From Dendrocalamus latiflorus (taxonomy: Eukaryota; Streptophyta; Magnoliopsida; Poales; Poaceae): a stretch of 64,000 nucleotides of DNA. Of the stretch, positions 21,011 through 32,189 are shown one piece after another. The position numbers were made by a program, and so were the translations under genes. The notes under the pieces are model-generated. The model had not been told where the DNA came from and ran no database searches. It saw only the letters and a list, made by a program, of their open reading frames with translations. The stretch spans positions 12,886,626-12,950,625 of the forward strand of contig CM029672.1 in the NCBI GenBank assembly GCA_017311315.1. The letters run 5' to 3'. The number at the start of each line of letters is the position of its first letter. Positions within the stretch are counted from its first letter, which is position 1.

Positions 21011-21839
21011 AGGAAGTAGTTTTTTAATTACTCCACTAGTTTATTTGTGTTTACCTTTGGGTACTACTACGGCGAGGAAGTAGAATGGCGGCTAGTTGCA
21101 ATTATGCCTAGTAATATTTTATACACTCTACTTTTTTTCTTTGAACATGGAGCTATGGAGCCGCTTCCCTTTCAAGTTTTTACTCCTACCTCAGCTTGAA
21201 CTATACCTGTCCAATGGACCGTGCTGGGCTAGCACGGCACAGGCCTGGTTTAGGCACAACCCGTTTAGGCCTGGCAAATAAATGGGCCGTGACGTGCTAG
21301 CCCACGGGCCACGATGTGAGCCCAGGAATGGCCCACGACTGTGCCATGCTGACACAGGCACGATTAGGGCTAAACGGGCCGTGCCGGTATGATTGGCTCG
21401 TTAAGCCGAGAAAAGGATAAAAAAAGTAGAAAATTAAGGAAAATTGTAGAAAATTACCAAAAAAATTATAGAAAATTTTAGGCATTGTTATTCATCAAGA
21501 TAATTATTTTCAATGTCATAATGAGTTTTATTAACTTGTTAAATTACATAGGATGACTGCCTAGTTAAAAACTTTACCAAGTAAAAACTTAACTTGAGAA
21601 AACCTTTGTAAAGAAAAAAGAGTACAACCTATAAATCTCACTAGTGACTACATCTAAAGAAAAATATTAAAAATCCTATTTATTGCTATCTAGATATAAA
21701 TTTTCAAAAGATTCTTCTAAGTCTCTATTCTCTGTAGTATGTTGGAGCCTTGATTCAGCTTGTTCCTAATCTTTGACGGTCAGAAGGATTTCGACCATCT
21801 CGTTCGAGAGACTTGTTCACCGCTCTTCGATTATTCTTC

Positions 21840-22519
21840 TAGATAGACTGAAGGCTGACTCCGAGAAGACCGTAGAGACAGGAACAATCAACACATCCTG
21901 TGCTAATATGGCTGATACTATCACTGTTGAGATAGCTTAATAGGTCTCCGGTGCTTTGCTGCCTTCCTCCTCCTGACTGATGTGTACCTGCACGAGAATC
22001 TCTAGAGGAAGAACCAAAAAATCTTGCCTCATTGCATAGTCCCCATAGAGGTGCTAGGGGCTACCGAGGGTCTTTCCAAACGCACGGACCCAAACTTATT
22101 TTTGTATTTCTCATATACCTCATATAATTTATTCTTAACTACTCTATAATATGTACAATATCCTTAGAATTTGGCCCTAAGATCTACAATAAAGGCGAAT
22201 GCATATAAAATAGGAATTTCCCTCCAATATTTTAAAAACTTAGTTTTCATAGCAACTACAACATCCTGAAGAATAGGATCATTTTCAAAAGCCTTTAGGT
22301 GATTGGCAATTTCAAGAATATTATAAACAATTAGAGGAGAGGTTGGGTAGTATACTCCAGAAATACAAAGTGTAACTTTATGAAAAGTTCTAAAAAGGAA
22401 AATATTGTTTCACCAACAACCCAATCGTCCTCAGTAAGTTCAGGGTCTCTAACTTGGGTTCTACTAGAGGAGCTACGAGATTGATGACCTTGGATGTGAA
22501 GGAAAACAGATAAGATGCT
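21840..22519 (-). pseudogene. hAT copy 2 transposase, C-terminal part
   Basis: The minus-strand reading near 21850-21930 gives ILAQDVLIVPVSTVFSESA followed by FSLSRRII, the hAT dimerisation core. Upstream (22200-22500) are fragments of the preceding catalytic domain interrupted by stops. The gene continues at 34112 on the other side of the LTR element. Confidence 0.7.
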
Positions 22520-22765
22520 TGTTGTGGTTACAGACCAAACACAGAGAGAGAGAGTATGGTAGTGGAGAGTTAGGTGAGTAATGGCTTCGCCCCCCCCTCA
22601 TGGCTGATATTGTACTCATATACCCTCTTGGGGTGCTTTTACAATAGTACCCTTACATTTGAGTATCCCCCTTGGGGGTACTTATGTCATTATACATGTC
22701 CCATTTTGGGCCTTACATCCCTCTAACAGGCCTACTGGGCTTAGGTGGGGGCCACCCCTACAACA
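22520..22765 (-). repeat. 3' LTR of the Tat-type element
   Basis: The plus strand reads TGTTGTGGTTACAGACC ... CCACCCCTACAACA, with TG/CA ends. It is 246 bp, unusually short for a Tat-lineage LTR. It pairs with 33863-34106. Confidence 0.93.
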
Positions 22766-23582
22766 GGAGCCTCTCATGGTGAAGGGCTTCACGGGCCGAA
22801 GCCATGCCGCTGAGCCCTTTGGCCCCCTCCGTCCCATCGGCCTATGACCCTCGATGAACTAGATACACTTTCGTTCGTGCTTATGGTGCGAGAGGCGGCG
22901 TGTCTTCCGCTCCCGGAGCTGCGCAGCCTCGAGGTTGAAAATATCAGGCAGGACGAAGGCCTCGACGGGGCCGAAGTCAGGGCGTGACATACTTCGCGCC
23001 CCGGATGTTTGTGAGCGCGAAGTAAAACTTGTGGGGCTGCCCCGGGCAGCCGAGTTTCGGGAGGTTCTCCGCGTGATGTAGCGCCAACGCGGAGAGGTGG
23101 CTGTGTGGCCTGGGAGTGCGCTTTAATGACGCCCGGAATCGCGTCGGCCTTTATCAGGGGCAGGCTGTCGCGGCTGCTCTATCTGCTCTGCGCTGGGTGG
23201 GGGTACGCGGCAGGCTGTGATTGGAGCGTCGTGGGATGTCAGTGGTCATACGACCACGGCCGTTCGCCTCTTTCCCAGGGAAAGTGGCTACGCGGCAGGA
23301 ATGCATCGGCGTGCTACGCGCTGATCGCCCACCTACCGCCGCCTGCCACGGTTGTCAGCGGTTGCACTGCCCGATCGTGGGTAGCCGAACCGCTGTACTT
23401 CTGTCGTTCGATCTTCTGCTTGCGGGGGAGACGGGGGACTTAATAAGTCATCACTGTGGGCATGCAAACGCTCCCCTTGGCTGCCTGCTTGCTTGTGCTT
23501 GCGCGTTCCTTTCCGTTTTCTCGCGCACACCGCTGCTGCTTTCGCATCCACTCCTGCTCGTCGTCGTAGTGGGGAGAGAGGA

Positions 23583-24529
23583 ATGACTGCGCGCGACGAC
23601 CTCCCAACTGACAGGGGCGCCGCCCTTGACGATTCTGCGCACTGTCTTAGCGAGAGCGCCTCGTCTAGCCAGCGCTGCCTGACGCCACCACCGGCGGAGT
23701 ATCGCCTGGTTCTGCGCAACAAAAGGCAAACCAACCATCGTTGGGATGCCATGAAGCAGTCAAAGGGCCGCTGCTCCCGTGTGCTGGGGCGGAGTCGCGT
23801 CACGGAGGAGACCCTCCAAACCCTTCTTCGGGAGAAGAAGCTGGAGGACCGTGCTGGGGCTTGTTTGCCCGGGCCTGACGAAACGGAGCTGAACCCGGGA
23901 GAATCGGAGGCGATCATCTTCGTGGCGTTCTTCGATGCCGGGCTCCGAATCCCGTCGACGCTCTTTGTTCACGAAGTGCTGCCAGCCTATGGGTTGGAGC
24001 TGGCGCAGCTGACTCCGACTGCGATCGTCCGGTTGGCCATCTTTACTTGGGCGATGCGGACGGAAGGTACCCGTCCCAGCGCCGACTTGTTCGCCATCCT
24101 GCATGACGCGCGGTGCCAACCGAAGAAAATGGAAGGGGAGGCGTACTCGAACTTCGGCAGCGTGGACTTCGTTTTGAGGACGGATTGCACGCATTTGTTC
24201 CCTGCGTTGGCTACGCGGGGAAAGTGGGAGTCTGGCTGGACACGGCGGTGGTTCTACCACCTTGTGACGAGCACGAGCGGCCTTCGAAGCCGGGGGGCCA
24301 ATATCATTCAACCGCTGTCCGGATGTGACGCCTCGGTCCGGCGACGAACAACAGGTGCGGAGACTTGTTGGCATCACCCTCCGGTTCAACATGCGTGACC
24401 TCGCCGAGGAGTTCACCATGTACGAGATATCTCCGCTTTCTTGTAACTGAAAGTACGAGCGGCGGGGGCCCGACCGGAAGGACGGCATCCACCCGGGGGT
24501 GTCTTCGCTCCATAAGCCCTCCGCGCCCT
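23583..24529 (+). CDS. Antisense ORF block of the Tat element, exon-like part 1 (Transposase_28-like domain)
   Basis: This frame runs on the strand opposite to gag-pol. It opens at ATG 23583 and stays open to 24398. It contains PGESEAIIFVAFF, then VHEVLPAYGLELAQLTPTAI, RLAIFTWAM and RPSADLFAILHDA. That is the pattern of the plant family annotated as putative gypsy-type transposon (Transposase_28, PF04195), seen as extra ORFs in Tat/Grande/RIRE2-like elements. The frame shifts near 24330 and can continue to a GTAAGT donor at 24530. Function is unknown: it is not a known transposase and may be a co-opted or element-specific protein. Its codons are GC-rich like the rest of the element. Confidence 0.6.
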
Positions 24530-24608
24530 GTAAGTATCCCTGCCATAGGCCACGCACCGCCTGGGTGGTCGCAAAACCTTACGTATGATATTCCGCTTTT
24601 GTGTGCAG

Positions 24609-25637
24609 TGCGCCGGTTAGAAGATGCGGAGCGCGCGGTGGTTGCGGTTCTTGGGCCGTACACGGCGAAGGAGCACAAGGCCCGTGAGTCCGCAACTTCC
24701 TTGGCAAAGCAAGGGCGGATTAACCGGGTATGCGAGGTTCTGGGGATTCCCGTTCCGGAACACCCGGTGCCTGTGGAATTGCCGAGCGGCGCAACGGTGG
24801 TGGCGCCGTCCTCTAGAAGCGAGGTCCAATCAGAGACTATTGCCTTCAGTCCGCTGGACGTGCCGCCGGTCGAGAACGTGGAGATGGGGGGCGAAACGGG
24901 CGCTGAGCTCGGACCGACCGGTTCGGAGAGGCACACAACCCCCGACGAGGCTTTACACGGTGGCGAGGTGACGGGCCTCGTTGTTCTTGAAGATGATGCC
25001 TCGTCGCCTCCAGCGGCAACTGCGGCGTTGTCGCTGACGACAGCTACCGCGGCTGCTAAGGTAACCACGGAGGCGTCGCCTGCATCTCCGAAGGCGAAAC
25101 GCCCTCGAGTGCAGTCACCGCCGCCTTCAGGGGGCCGGTTCAGCGTGGCAGGCCCAGTGACCGAGGTCCTGACACCCGGCGGGGATGTTGTTGAAGCCAA
25201 GAGGGCTATCGCTCCTCAGGCCAGCGAGGTGATCATGACCCAGGTGTAGGCCCAGCGAAGTACCGCGGTAGAGGGTGCTGGAGGTAGGTGTGGTTCGTTT
25301 TCCTCCTGTGACTTCGCGAAACTCTCTCCGATTTGCTCGTTTATTCCGTCGACATCAGGCGAGACAAGATCTCCCAGACGAGGATAAGAATCAAGCAACG
25401 GGGGTGCCCGCGAGGTCTCTGGCCTAATTAAGCAGGGGACTGTGTGCACCCCAACTGTTGCCGAAGGCGCTGGGGCGGGGGCTCTAGGGCTTGGCGTCTC
25501 CGACTTCGTTCCTCGGTGGGAGACGCTTCGCGCCTTGAGCGAGGTGACGGAGTATGTTGACGGCCACCTAGATCGGCAGGCGCTGCAGTCCTGTAGGGGC
25601 GACCTTTTGGCGCTCGCGCTGGGTGCCTCGGAGATGA
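24609..25637 (+). CDS. Antisense ORF block, part 2, after a predicted 79-bp intron
   Basis: An intron 24530-24608 (GTAAGT...TGTGCAG) joins part 1 to a frame reading VRRLEDAERAVVAVLGPYTA, then a Pro/Ser/Thr/Ala-rich low-complexity region with a short basic KAKRPR patch that could act as a nuclear signal. It stops at 25247-25249 in this copy, while further in-frame-like sequence (LSEVTEYVDGHLDRQAL) lies at ~25530-25630. Such loosely conserved linkers are usual in these elements. A second GT..AG pair (GGGTAACG near 25638 to CGTGTAG near 25710) leads to part 3. Confidence 0.45.
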
Positions 25638-25710
25638 GGGTAACGATCTCTACTCTCGCTGCATGTCTTTTGCTTATCTGATGGGTAACCCTTGTTCTTG
25701 CGCCCGTGTA

Positions 25711-26535
25711 GACGCTTGCGATCAGCAAAGCCCTCAAGAAGACTCACGCGCGCGAACGGAGGGTGCTGGAGGACCAGCTGCGTGTCGCTGACGACGCCCA
25801 CGCCGCCAAGGACGAGCGCATTCGGGTGCTGATGACGGAACATGACGAGGCTATCTTCGACGCGCAGTTGGTAGGCACGAACGCGAAGAGCACGACACTA
25901 GCCGCACAACGCGCGATGGAGGAGGCTCAGCGCATCGCGACGGAGGAGCGGACCTCCCTTCTACAGCGAATCTCCGCGCTAGAGGCGGAGAAGGAACAGC
26001 TTGCTGCCTCCCTTGCAAAGAAGGCCTTATCCTGAGACAACGCGTCTGCCTCCGCGTGGGGGGGGGGGCGATGGAGTCTTTGGAGCAGGCCCTCCGGGGG
26101 CTTTCCGTGCACGTGAAGGACGCCACTCATAGCCGTCAAGACCTGATGGAGACGCTTGGGCGAATCGAGGAGGGCTCGAGCGTCGCCCTTCGCGGCGCCA
26201 AGGCCTTCGGCACCCACTGCCGCTACATGAGTGCTGGCCTTGCCCTTGCCTTGCTGCACGCTGGTGGGTGTGAGCATGTCAATGAGCTAGCGAACCCCCA
26301 GCTTGACTTGCCCGTCCAGCCCAGGATGATATCTAATGCGGTTCGCGCTGCCCAGCCCGCCATCCGAAACTTCCACAACCGGATTTGGAACTACATCGGG
26401 GAGGATGCCGCCACGGTTGCTTTGCGACGGACGCTGCACAACGAGGGGGATGTGCTCCGCTGGCTCGAAGAGGTTCCTCGGTGCGGCGAAGGCGGTGCGG
26501 GCGCTCATCGCGACGAAGATGGCGCGGACTCATAG
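25711..26535 (+). CDS. Antisense ORF block, part 3, coiled-coil C-terminal region
   Basis: Downstream of the CGTGTAG acceptor the frame reads TLAISKALKKTHARERRVLE and continues with heptad-rich sequence (EEAQRIATEERTSLLQRISA, EAEKEQLAASL) to a stop at 26033-26035. A neighbouring frame (26056-26535) continues with MESLEQALRGLSVHV, a helical GAKAFGTHCRYMSAGLAL segment and VLRWLEEVPR, then a stop. A coiled-coil tail after a Transposase_28-like head is the usual arrangement in these retrotransposon-borne ORFs. One frameshift separates the pieces here. Confidence 0.5.
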
Positions 26536-26769
26536 GAATAGTGCCGAGTTTGGGCGCGCAACGCGCCGTGTGTATGTCTGCTAATGTAATGCAACTCCTG
26601 TCTCACACGAGCTAAGCGACAACTCTCCTGTGCTCTTTTTGTTATGTAATATGCTGTGAGCTGGGGTGTCATGTAAGGTGTGGGTCCTCAGGCTTGACTT
26701 CGCCCCTCGTGCTGATAGTAGCGAGCAGACTTGCGAACGCCTTGCGCCGCGGACCCCGGGCTTTAGAAG

Positions 26770-27235
26770 TAGTCGCGCGAACGCTCCATCCCCCTCCTTC
26801 CGAAGGGGTGGCAGCGGAGCTGGTGCTTGGTCAAAGTAAACGCGCGAGCGCTCCGTCCCCTACCCTTCGAAGTGGTGGCAGCGAAGTTGGCGCCTTAGTT
26901 GAGGTAGATGCGCGAGCGCTCCGTCCCCTACCCTTCGAAGTGGTGGCAGCGGAGCTGGCGCCTAGTCGAAGTAGACGCGCGAGCGCTCCGTCCCCTACCC
27001 TTCAAAGTGGTGGCAGCGGAGCTGGCGCCCAGTCGAAGTAGACGCGCGAGCGCTCCGTCCCCTACCCTTCGAAGAGGTGCCAGCGGAGCTGGCACCCAGT
27101 CAAAGTAGACGCGCGAGCGCTTCGTCCCCTACCCTTCGAAGTGGTGGCAGCGGAGCTGGCGCTTGGTCGAAGTAAACACGCGAGCGCTCCGTCCCCTACC
27201 CTTCGAAGTGTTGGCAGCGGAGCTGGTGCCTTAGG
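26770..27235 (+). repeat. 67-bp tandem array in the Tat 3' region
   Basis: CTCCGTCCCC recurs at 26851, 26919, 26986, 27053, ~27120 and 27187, giving a unit of 67-68 bp. There are about seven copies counting a diverged first one. Each unit contains GCGCGAGCG, CCCTTCGAAGTGGTGGCAG and GGAGCTGGCGCC. The few base changes between copies suggest recent expansion. The open frames across it are by-products of a repeat unit that keeps them open over short runs. Confidence 0.9.
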
Positions 27236-27289
27236 GGTTACATGCGTGGGAACTTCGACCATGTCTTATTTATACTCCGGGGAGTACGC

Positions 27290-28015
27290 GTAAGGACAGT
27301 GCCTGCACGTGCGTGGCGGTGAAGGTGCGTGCGGAGGCGGACCTCGACGCTACGTCTTATTTATACTTCGTAGAGTGCGTGCGGAGGCGGACCTCGACGC
27401 TACGTCTTATTTATATTCCGTAGAGTGCGTGCGGAGGCGGACCTCGACGCTACGTCTTATTTAGAGTCCAGACACTGCGCGCGGAGGCGAGCCTCCGCGC
27501 GTTGCGGGCGGTGAAATTGCGTGCGGAGGCGAACCTTGACGCTACGTCTTATTTATACTCCGTAGAGTGCGTGCGGAGGCGGACCTCGACGCTACGTCTT
27601 ATTTAGAGTCTGGAGACTGCGCGCGGAGGCGAGCCTCCGCGCGTTGCGGGCGGTGAAATTGCGTGCGGAGGCGAACCTCGACACTATGTCTTATTTATAC
27701 TCCGTAGAGTGCATGCGGAGGCGGACCTCGACGCTACGTCTTATTTATACTCCGTAGAGTGCGTGCAGAGGCGGACCTCGACGCTACGTCTTATTTAGAG
27801 TCCAGAGACTGCGCGCGGAGGCGAGCCTCCGCGCGTTGCAGGCGGTGAAATTGCATGCGGAGGCGAACCTCGACGCTACGTCTTATTTATACTCCGTAGA
27901 GTGCGTGCGAAGGCGGACCTCAACGCTACGTCTTATTTATACTCCGTAAAGTGTGTGCGGAGGCGGACCTCGACGCTACGTCTTATTTAGAGTCCGGAGA
28001 CTGCGCGCGGAGGCG
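27290..28015 (+). repeat. 50-bp tandem array with higher-order structure and hairpins
   Basis: The basic unit is 50 bp (GTGCGTGCGGAGGCGGACCT, then CGACGCTACGTC and TTATTTATACTCCGTAGA). Longer variants break it at about 27470, 27610 and 27800, and each of these carries the perfect palindrome CGCGCGGAGGC-GA-GCCTCCGCGCG. The alternation of simple and longer units is a higher-order repeat. The array lies between integrase and the antisense ORFs, where Tat elements often amplify satellite-like sequence. Confidence 0.88.
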
Positions 28016-28323
28016 TCCCCCACACGTCTTTATTTATGCTCGTGGATAGTGCGCACGAAGCTAACCTTTTGCGCGCTTGTGGTAGGAAACAAGAAAATTT
28101 GTGTGAACAGTGTACTTTATTAGATTCCCGTTTGCGCAGGTGAGCGGTTACAAGAGGTGAGGCACTAACCACTGGCCGCTTAAAGGTGGAGACGACCTCA
28201 GCCGTCTTTGCCCGGTGGTGAAGCTGCACGTGTTTAGAGCCTCTAGTGCTAGGGCGGTTTGCGCAGGAGCGTGGCGGGGCGCCCCCCGAAGCTGTGGAAG
28301 GTCCTTGCGCTCGCACATTTGGC

Positions 28324-29450
28324 TTAGGCGTAATACCGCAGCAGTCTGTCTGCATTCCACGTGTGGCGGAATGTCTGCCCATCCAGGGTGGCTAAGCGGT
28401 ATGCTCCCTTCTGTAGGGCTTCCGCGACGATATACGGGCCTTCCCACTTGGATTCGAGCTTGCCTACCGTCTCCGCGTGGAGTGCCATCTTAAGGACGAG
28501 GTCTCCTGGTCTGAATTCTCGTGGGTACAGCAAACGATCCCGACCGCGCACCATCTGTGCGCGTACTTTATGACGTGTTGTGTTGCGCTTTCCCGGTCTC
28601 CGTCAAGGAGGTCCATGGACAACTGGCGTTCCTCGTCTGGTGCTTGGGCGAGGACCCTTCGCAAGCCAGCCTTTATTTCCTCAAATGTGACTGCCTCGTC
28701 GCCGAAGAGGAGCTTGAATGGCGTGAACCCCGTTGGGCGTGTGACCGTTGTACGGAGGGACCAGAGGATGCTGTGGAGCTCGCCCGGCCACTTCCCCTTT
28801 GGTAGCCCGACAAGGCACTTCTTGATCGCGGCGGAGATAGCACCGTTCGCCCGCTCCACCGCACCGTTGGACTGTGGGTGTCCAACCGAGGCGAACCGGA
28901 GTGTGATGCCCATGTTGTCGCATAATTCTTTGAACGGGGCTGCATCGAATTGCAAACCGTTGTCGACGGTGATCTCCCTGGGCACGCCGAATCGGCATAT
29001 GATGTTCTGCCAGAGGAAGCGTTGCATAGCTGCCGAGACAATCTTGGCCAGGGCTACCGCTTCCGGCCACCTGGAAAACTATTCCAGAGCGACCGCTACG
29101 AACCGTAGGTCACCTGAAGCCCTGGGAAGCGGTCCCACGACGTCGATGCCCCACCGCGCCAGCGGCCATACCGGGGGTATGGGATGGAGGCTTGTCGGGG
29201 GCCTGCGGATGGCCCTTCCCATTCACTGGCAACCTTGACAATGGCGCACGAGATCTTGGGTGTCCACAACAGCTGTTGGCCAATAAAATCCCTGCCTGAA
29301 TGCCTTGCCCACTAGAGATCTTGGTTGAAGATGCGAGCCGCAGAGCCCCGCATGAATTTCTGCGAGGAGGCGCTTTCCTTCTTCGCGCGAGAGGCATCGC
29401 AGGAGCGGTGCGCAGACTCCCTTTTTGTAGAGCACCCCGTCGAGCACCTG
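28324..29450 (-). pseudogene. Tat-type integrase
   Basis: It opens with an H2C2 zinc-binding region (IHAGLCGSH ... RHCQGCQ). The core follows with the acidic triad visible: GIDVVGPL, TVDNGLQF and NGAVERANG. After the core the frame shifts near 28540, and the C-terminal segment (RPGDLVLKMALHAE, KWEGPYIVAEAL, NADRLLRYYA) ends at TAA 28324-28326. Stops at 29223-29225 and just before 29027 break the frame. The catalytic residues are intact but the protein cannot be made whole. Confidence 0.85.
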
Positions 29451-29552
29451 GAAGGACCTAGCGCGGTGCTGTAAACACCGGAGCTCGGTGGGGTCGTCCG
29501 GTTCCGCGATGCCCTGCAGAAAAGCGAAAAGGGGTTCTCGCCATTCACCCTG

Positions 29553-30158
29553 CTAGGTAATCTGGTGGACGAGGGCCGCATCACGGTTATCCTGCACGAT
29601 GGCTGCCGCTGGCAGGACCTCGTAAAATGCCCCCCCGGGAGTTGGGAGTTGTTGACTAGCAGCCTTGGCGAGGACATCGGCTTGCTCGTTGTCTACCCGA
29701 GGGATGGCCTTCACCGTGACACCCAAAAAATATCGTTCCTTCGCCCGCACGGCTGCTAGGTACTTAGCTAGCTCCAGGTCCTTGGCCTGATATGACTTGT
29801 CCACATGGCCCGCCACTAGCCGTGAATCGGTGCGGGCGAGGACTTTCCTCGCCCCCATCGCTTTGAGCTTCTCAAGGCCAAAGAGTAATGCCTCGTACTC
29901 GGCCGTGTTATTCGTAGCAGGGAATGCCAGGCGCGCCGAGTATAGCAGGCGCTGCCCCTTAGGTGTGGTAATAACTGCGCCAACCCCTGCGCCTGCGACG
30001 CCGTAAGCTCCGTCGGTGTTGAGCATCCACACCGGGTCTTCGGACTGGAGGACAGGCTGAGCTGGAGGGGTCCATTCCGCGAGGAAGTTCGCCAGGACTT
30101 GAGACTTGATCGCTGTTCGGGAGGCGTATGTTAGGGAGAATGGAGCAAGCTCGGCCAC
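29553..30158 (-). pseudogene. Second (archaeal-type, RVT_3) RNase H domain
   Basis: The 201-residue open stretch contains LNTDGAYGVAGAGVGAV, NNTAEYEALLFGL, LARTDSRLVAGHV and NEQADVLAKAA. These are the D-E-D-D landmarks of RNase H with the N-T-A-E-Y signature of the archaeal-type enzyme. It follows the ordinary Ty3/gypsy RNase H in the same frame after a stop at 30171-30173. Its presence assigns the element to the Tat group. Confidence 0.88.
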
Positions 30159-30170
30159 CCATTTGCCGAT

Positions 30171-31811
30171 TCACCCCGTGGACTGCTTGTTGTGCAGCAT
30201 CTCCGCCAAAGGGAATGAGGATGGCACCGTTATCGGGTGTGCCAGGAAGTAATGCCGGAGATTTCTTGAGGCCATGACCAGCGCGTAAGCAAGCTTCTCG
30301 AGCTCCGTATACCGCGTCTTGGCGCCCTGGAGGGCTTCGGAGACAAAGTACACTGGTCGCTGGAGAGCGCCCTCTTCAAGGACGAGGACGACGCTGACCG
30401 CCGTTGCCGAGGCGCCGAGGTAGAGTAGGAGGGGAGCCTCTGGTGCTGGGGCCACCAGAGTGGGAAGGGTTGAGAGGTGTTTCTTGAAATCGTCGAAGGC
30501 CTTTGCGCAGTCGTCGTCCCAATGGAATCCGTCGCAACCGCGGAGAGTCTTGAAAAATGGCAAGCCCTGCTCCGCTGCCCTGGAGAGGAAACGACACAGG
30601 GCCGCCATGCGGCCGGCCAACCTCTGGACCTCCCTCGTCGTCTTGGGCGGTTCCATGCCCAGGATGGCATCGACCTTGTCGAGGTTCGCTTGAATGCCTC
30701 GCCCGGACACGAGGAAGCCCAAGAGCTTGCCCGCCTGTACGCCAAAAACACACTTGTCCGGATTGAGCTTGATGCCCGCCTTCCTGAGCTGTTTGGTTTT
30801 TACTACCACGTCATCCACGTAGGCCTCCACGTTCCTCCCTAGCTGGGCGGCTAGGGCCAGCGCGACAAGGCGGGTGAAAGTTGCACCTGCGTTCTTCAAG
30901 CCGAAGGGCATCCTGACGAAGCAGAAGGTCCCAACCGGCGTGATGAAGCTGGTTTTATCTTCATCGTCCTTGGCCATGTAGACCTAATGGTAGCCGGAGT
31001 AGGCATCTAAGAAGCTCATGAGCTCGCACCCTGCGGTGGCATCGACCAGTTGATCTATGCGCGGCAGAGGGTAGTCGTCCTTCGGGCATGCCTTGTTGAG
31101 GGCGGTAAAGTCGATGCACATACGCCAGGCGCCGCTAGCTTTTTTGACCAACACCGGATTGGCGAGCCAGTCCGGATGTTGGACCTCGCGGATAACCCCC
31201 GCCCGAAGGAGCTTCGCCACCTCCACTTTGGCCGCTTGCTGTCGGTCCATGGACATACGGTGAAGTCTTTGCTTGACTGGCTTGGCGTCAGGGCGGATTG
31301 CCAGGTTATGTTCGATGAGGGCGCGGTCCACACCTTTGATATCCTCCGGGGACCATGCGAAGACATCTATGTTGGCCCTAAGAACTCGGAGCAAGTCTTG
31401 CTCTACGTCCGGAGGGAGGCCCTCGCCTATGGATACAAACTGCCCCTCCGCCTGGAGAGACACTCTCTTAACTCCGCCCTCCGGGTGGGGCTTAGGTGTC
31501 CACCCTGGGGCGGATGGCGTGTCCGCCTGGTACTTGTCGGTGAGGACGTGCACCTTACGGTGCAGGCTTCCAGCTCTGGTTTCGATACTCCTAGCCATAT
31601 CCTGATCGCCGAAGACGGTGATGATGCCCTGCCGGCCTGGGAGCTTCATACATAGGAAGGCGTAGTGTGGGACCGCCTCGAAGGAGTTGATGGCAGGCCG
31701 GCCCAGTATGGCATTATATGAATACGGGACGTCTACGATGTCGAAGACGATATCTTCAGTCCTGGCGTTGTCGGCCTGGCACAAGGAGACTTGGAGGCGT
31801 ACCTGACCCAA
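30171..31811 (-). pseudogene. Reverse transcriptase and first RNase H
   Basis: The RT fingers and palm are clear: WRMCIDFTALNKACPKDDYP, SFLDAYSGYH, TFCFVRMPFGLKNAGATF, and AYVDDVVVKT with the catalytic YVDD. The connection and RNase H follow (FHWDDDCAKAFDDFK, PVYFVSEALQGAKTRYTELE). One stop (TAG at 30984-30986, right after SGYH) splits the domain. The second and third pieces stay in the same frame. The N-terminal 100 residues come from the end of the protease region (NAILGRPAIN). Confidence 0.92.
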
Positions 31812-31849
31812 AGCCTTCAGTGGCTAGCCTCCGAGGCCCTAGAGGGGGG

Positions 31850-32060
31850 CTTCCGAGGCTTTTAATAGACTCCGAGGTACCCCTGTGCGATCAAGGGCCT
31901 TCGCGAACAAGATGTTTGCGGAGCTTCCTCCGTCAATGAGAATACGTCTAACGTCGCAGCCTGCGATGTCGGCCTGGACGACCAAGGGATCTTGGTGGGG
32001 GAAGTCCACGCCCTGGGCATCGGCTGACGTGAAGGTGATGCTGCGATGCGACGTCCCCAG
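31850..32060 (-). pseudogene. Retroviral-type aspartic protease
   Basis: A minus-strand frame reads DPLVVQADIAG, then RRILIDGGSSANILFAKAL; the catalytic aspartate codon is at 31932-31934. DGGSS in place of the more common DTGA/DSGA is frequent in plant Tat-type proteases. Two TAG codons follow before the open RT frame begins, so the link to RT is broken in this copy. Confidence 0.75.
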
Positions 32061-32189
32061 AGGCAGTTGTGCTGGGGAAGTGCTCGACGAAGAGCCTCCA
32101 GTGATGACGTTAACACCACGGCACTAGGTCTCCTCTGGGAGCCCAGCGCGCGAGGGGTTACCTTGCATGCGCTGTACGTGGGCCATTGC

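Noticed and set aside
26694..27108. Repetitive ORFs with ALRPLPF-like periodic peptides, suggestive of a repeat protein
   Set aside because: The DNA is a 67-bp tandem array inside a retrotransposon. The periodicity is nucleotide-level and the frame changes each unit.
27290..28015. Possible CRISPR-like array
   Set aside because: The units are contiguous 50-bp repeats without unique spacers, in a plant retrotransposon.
28477..31655. Plus-strand ORFs opposite RT and integrase
   Set aside because: They are shadows of conserved minus-strand pol domains.
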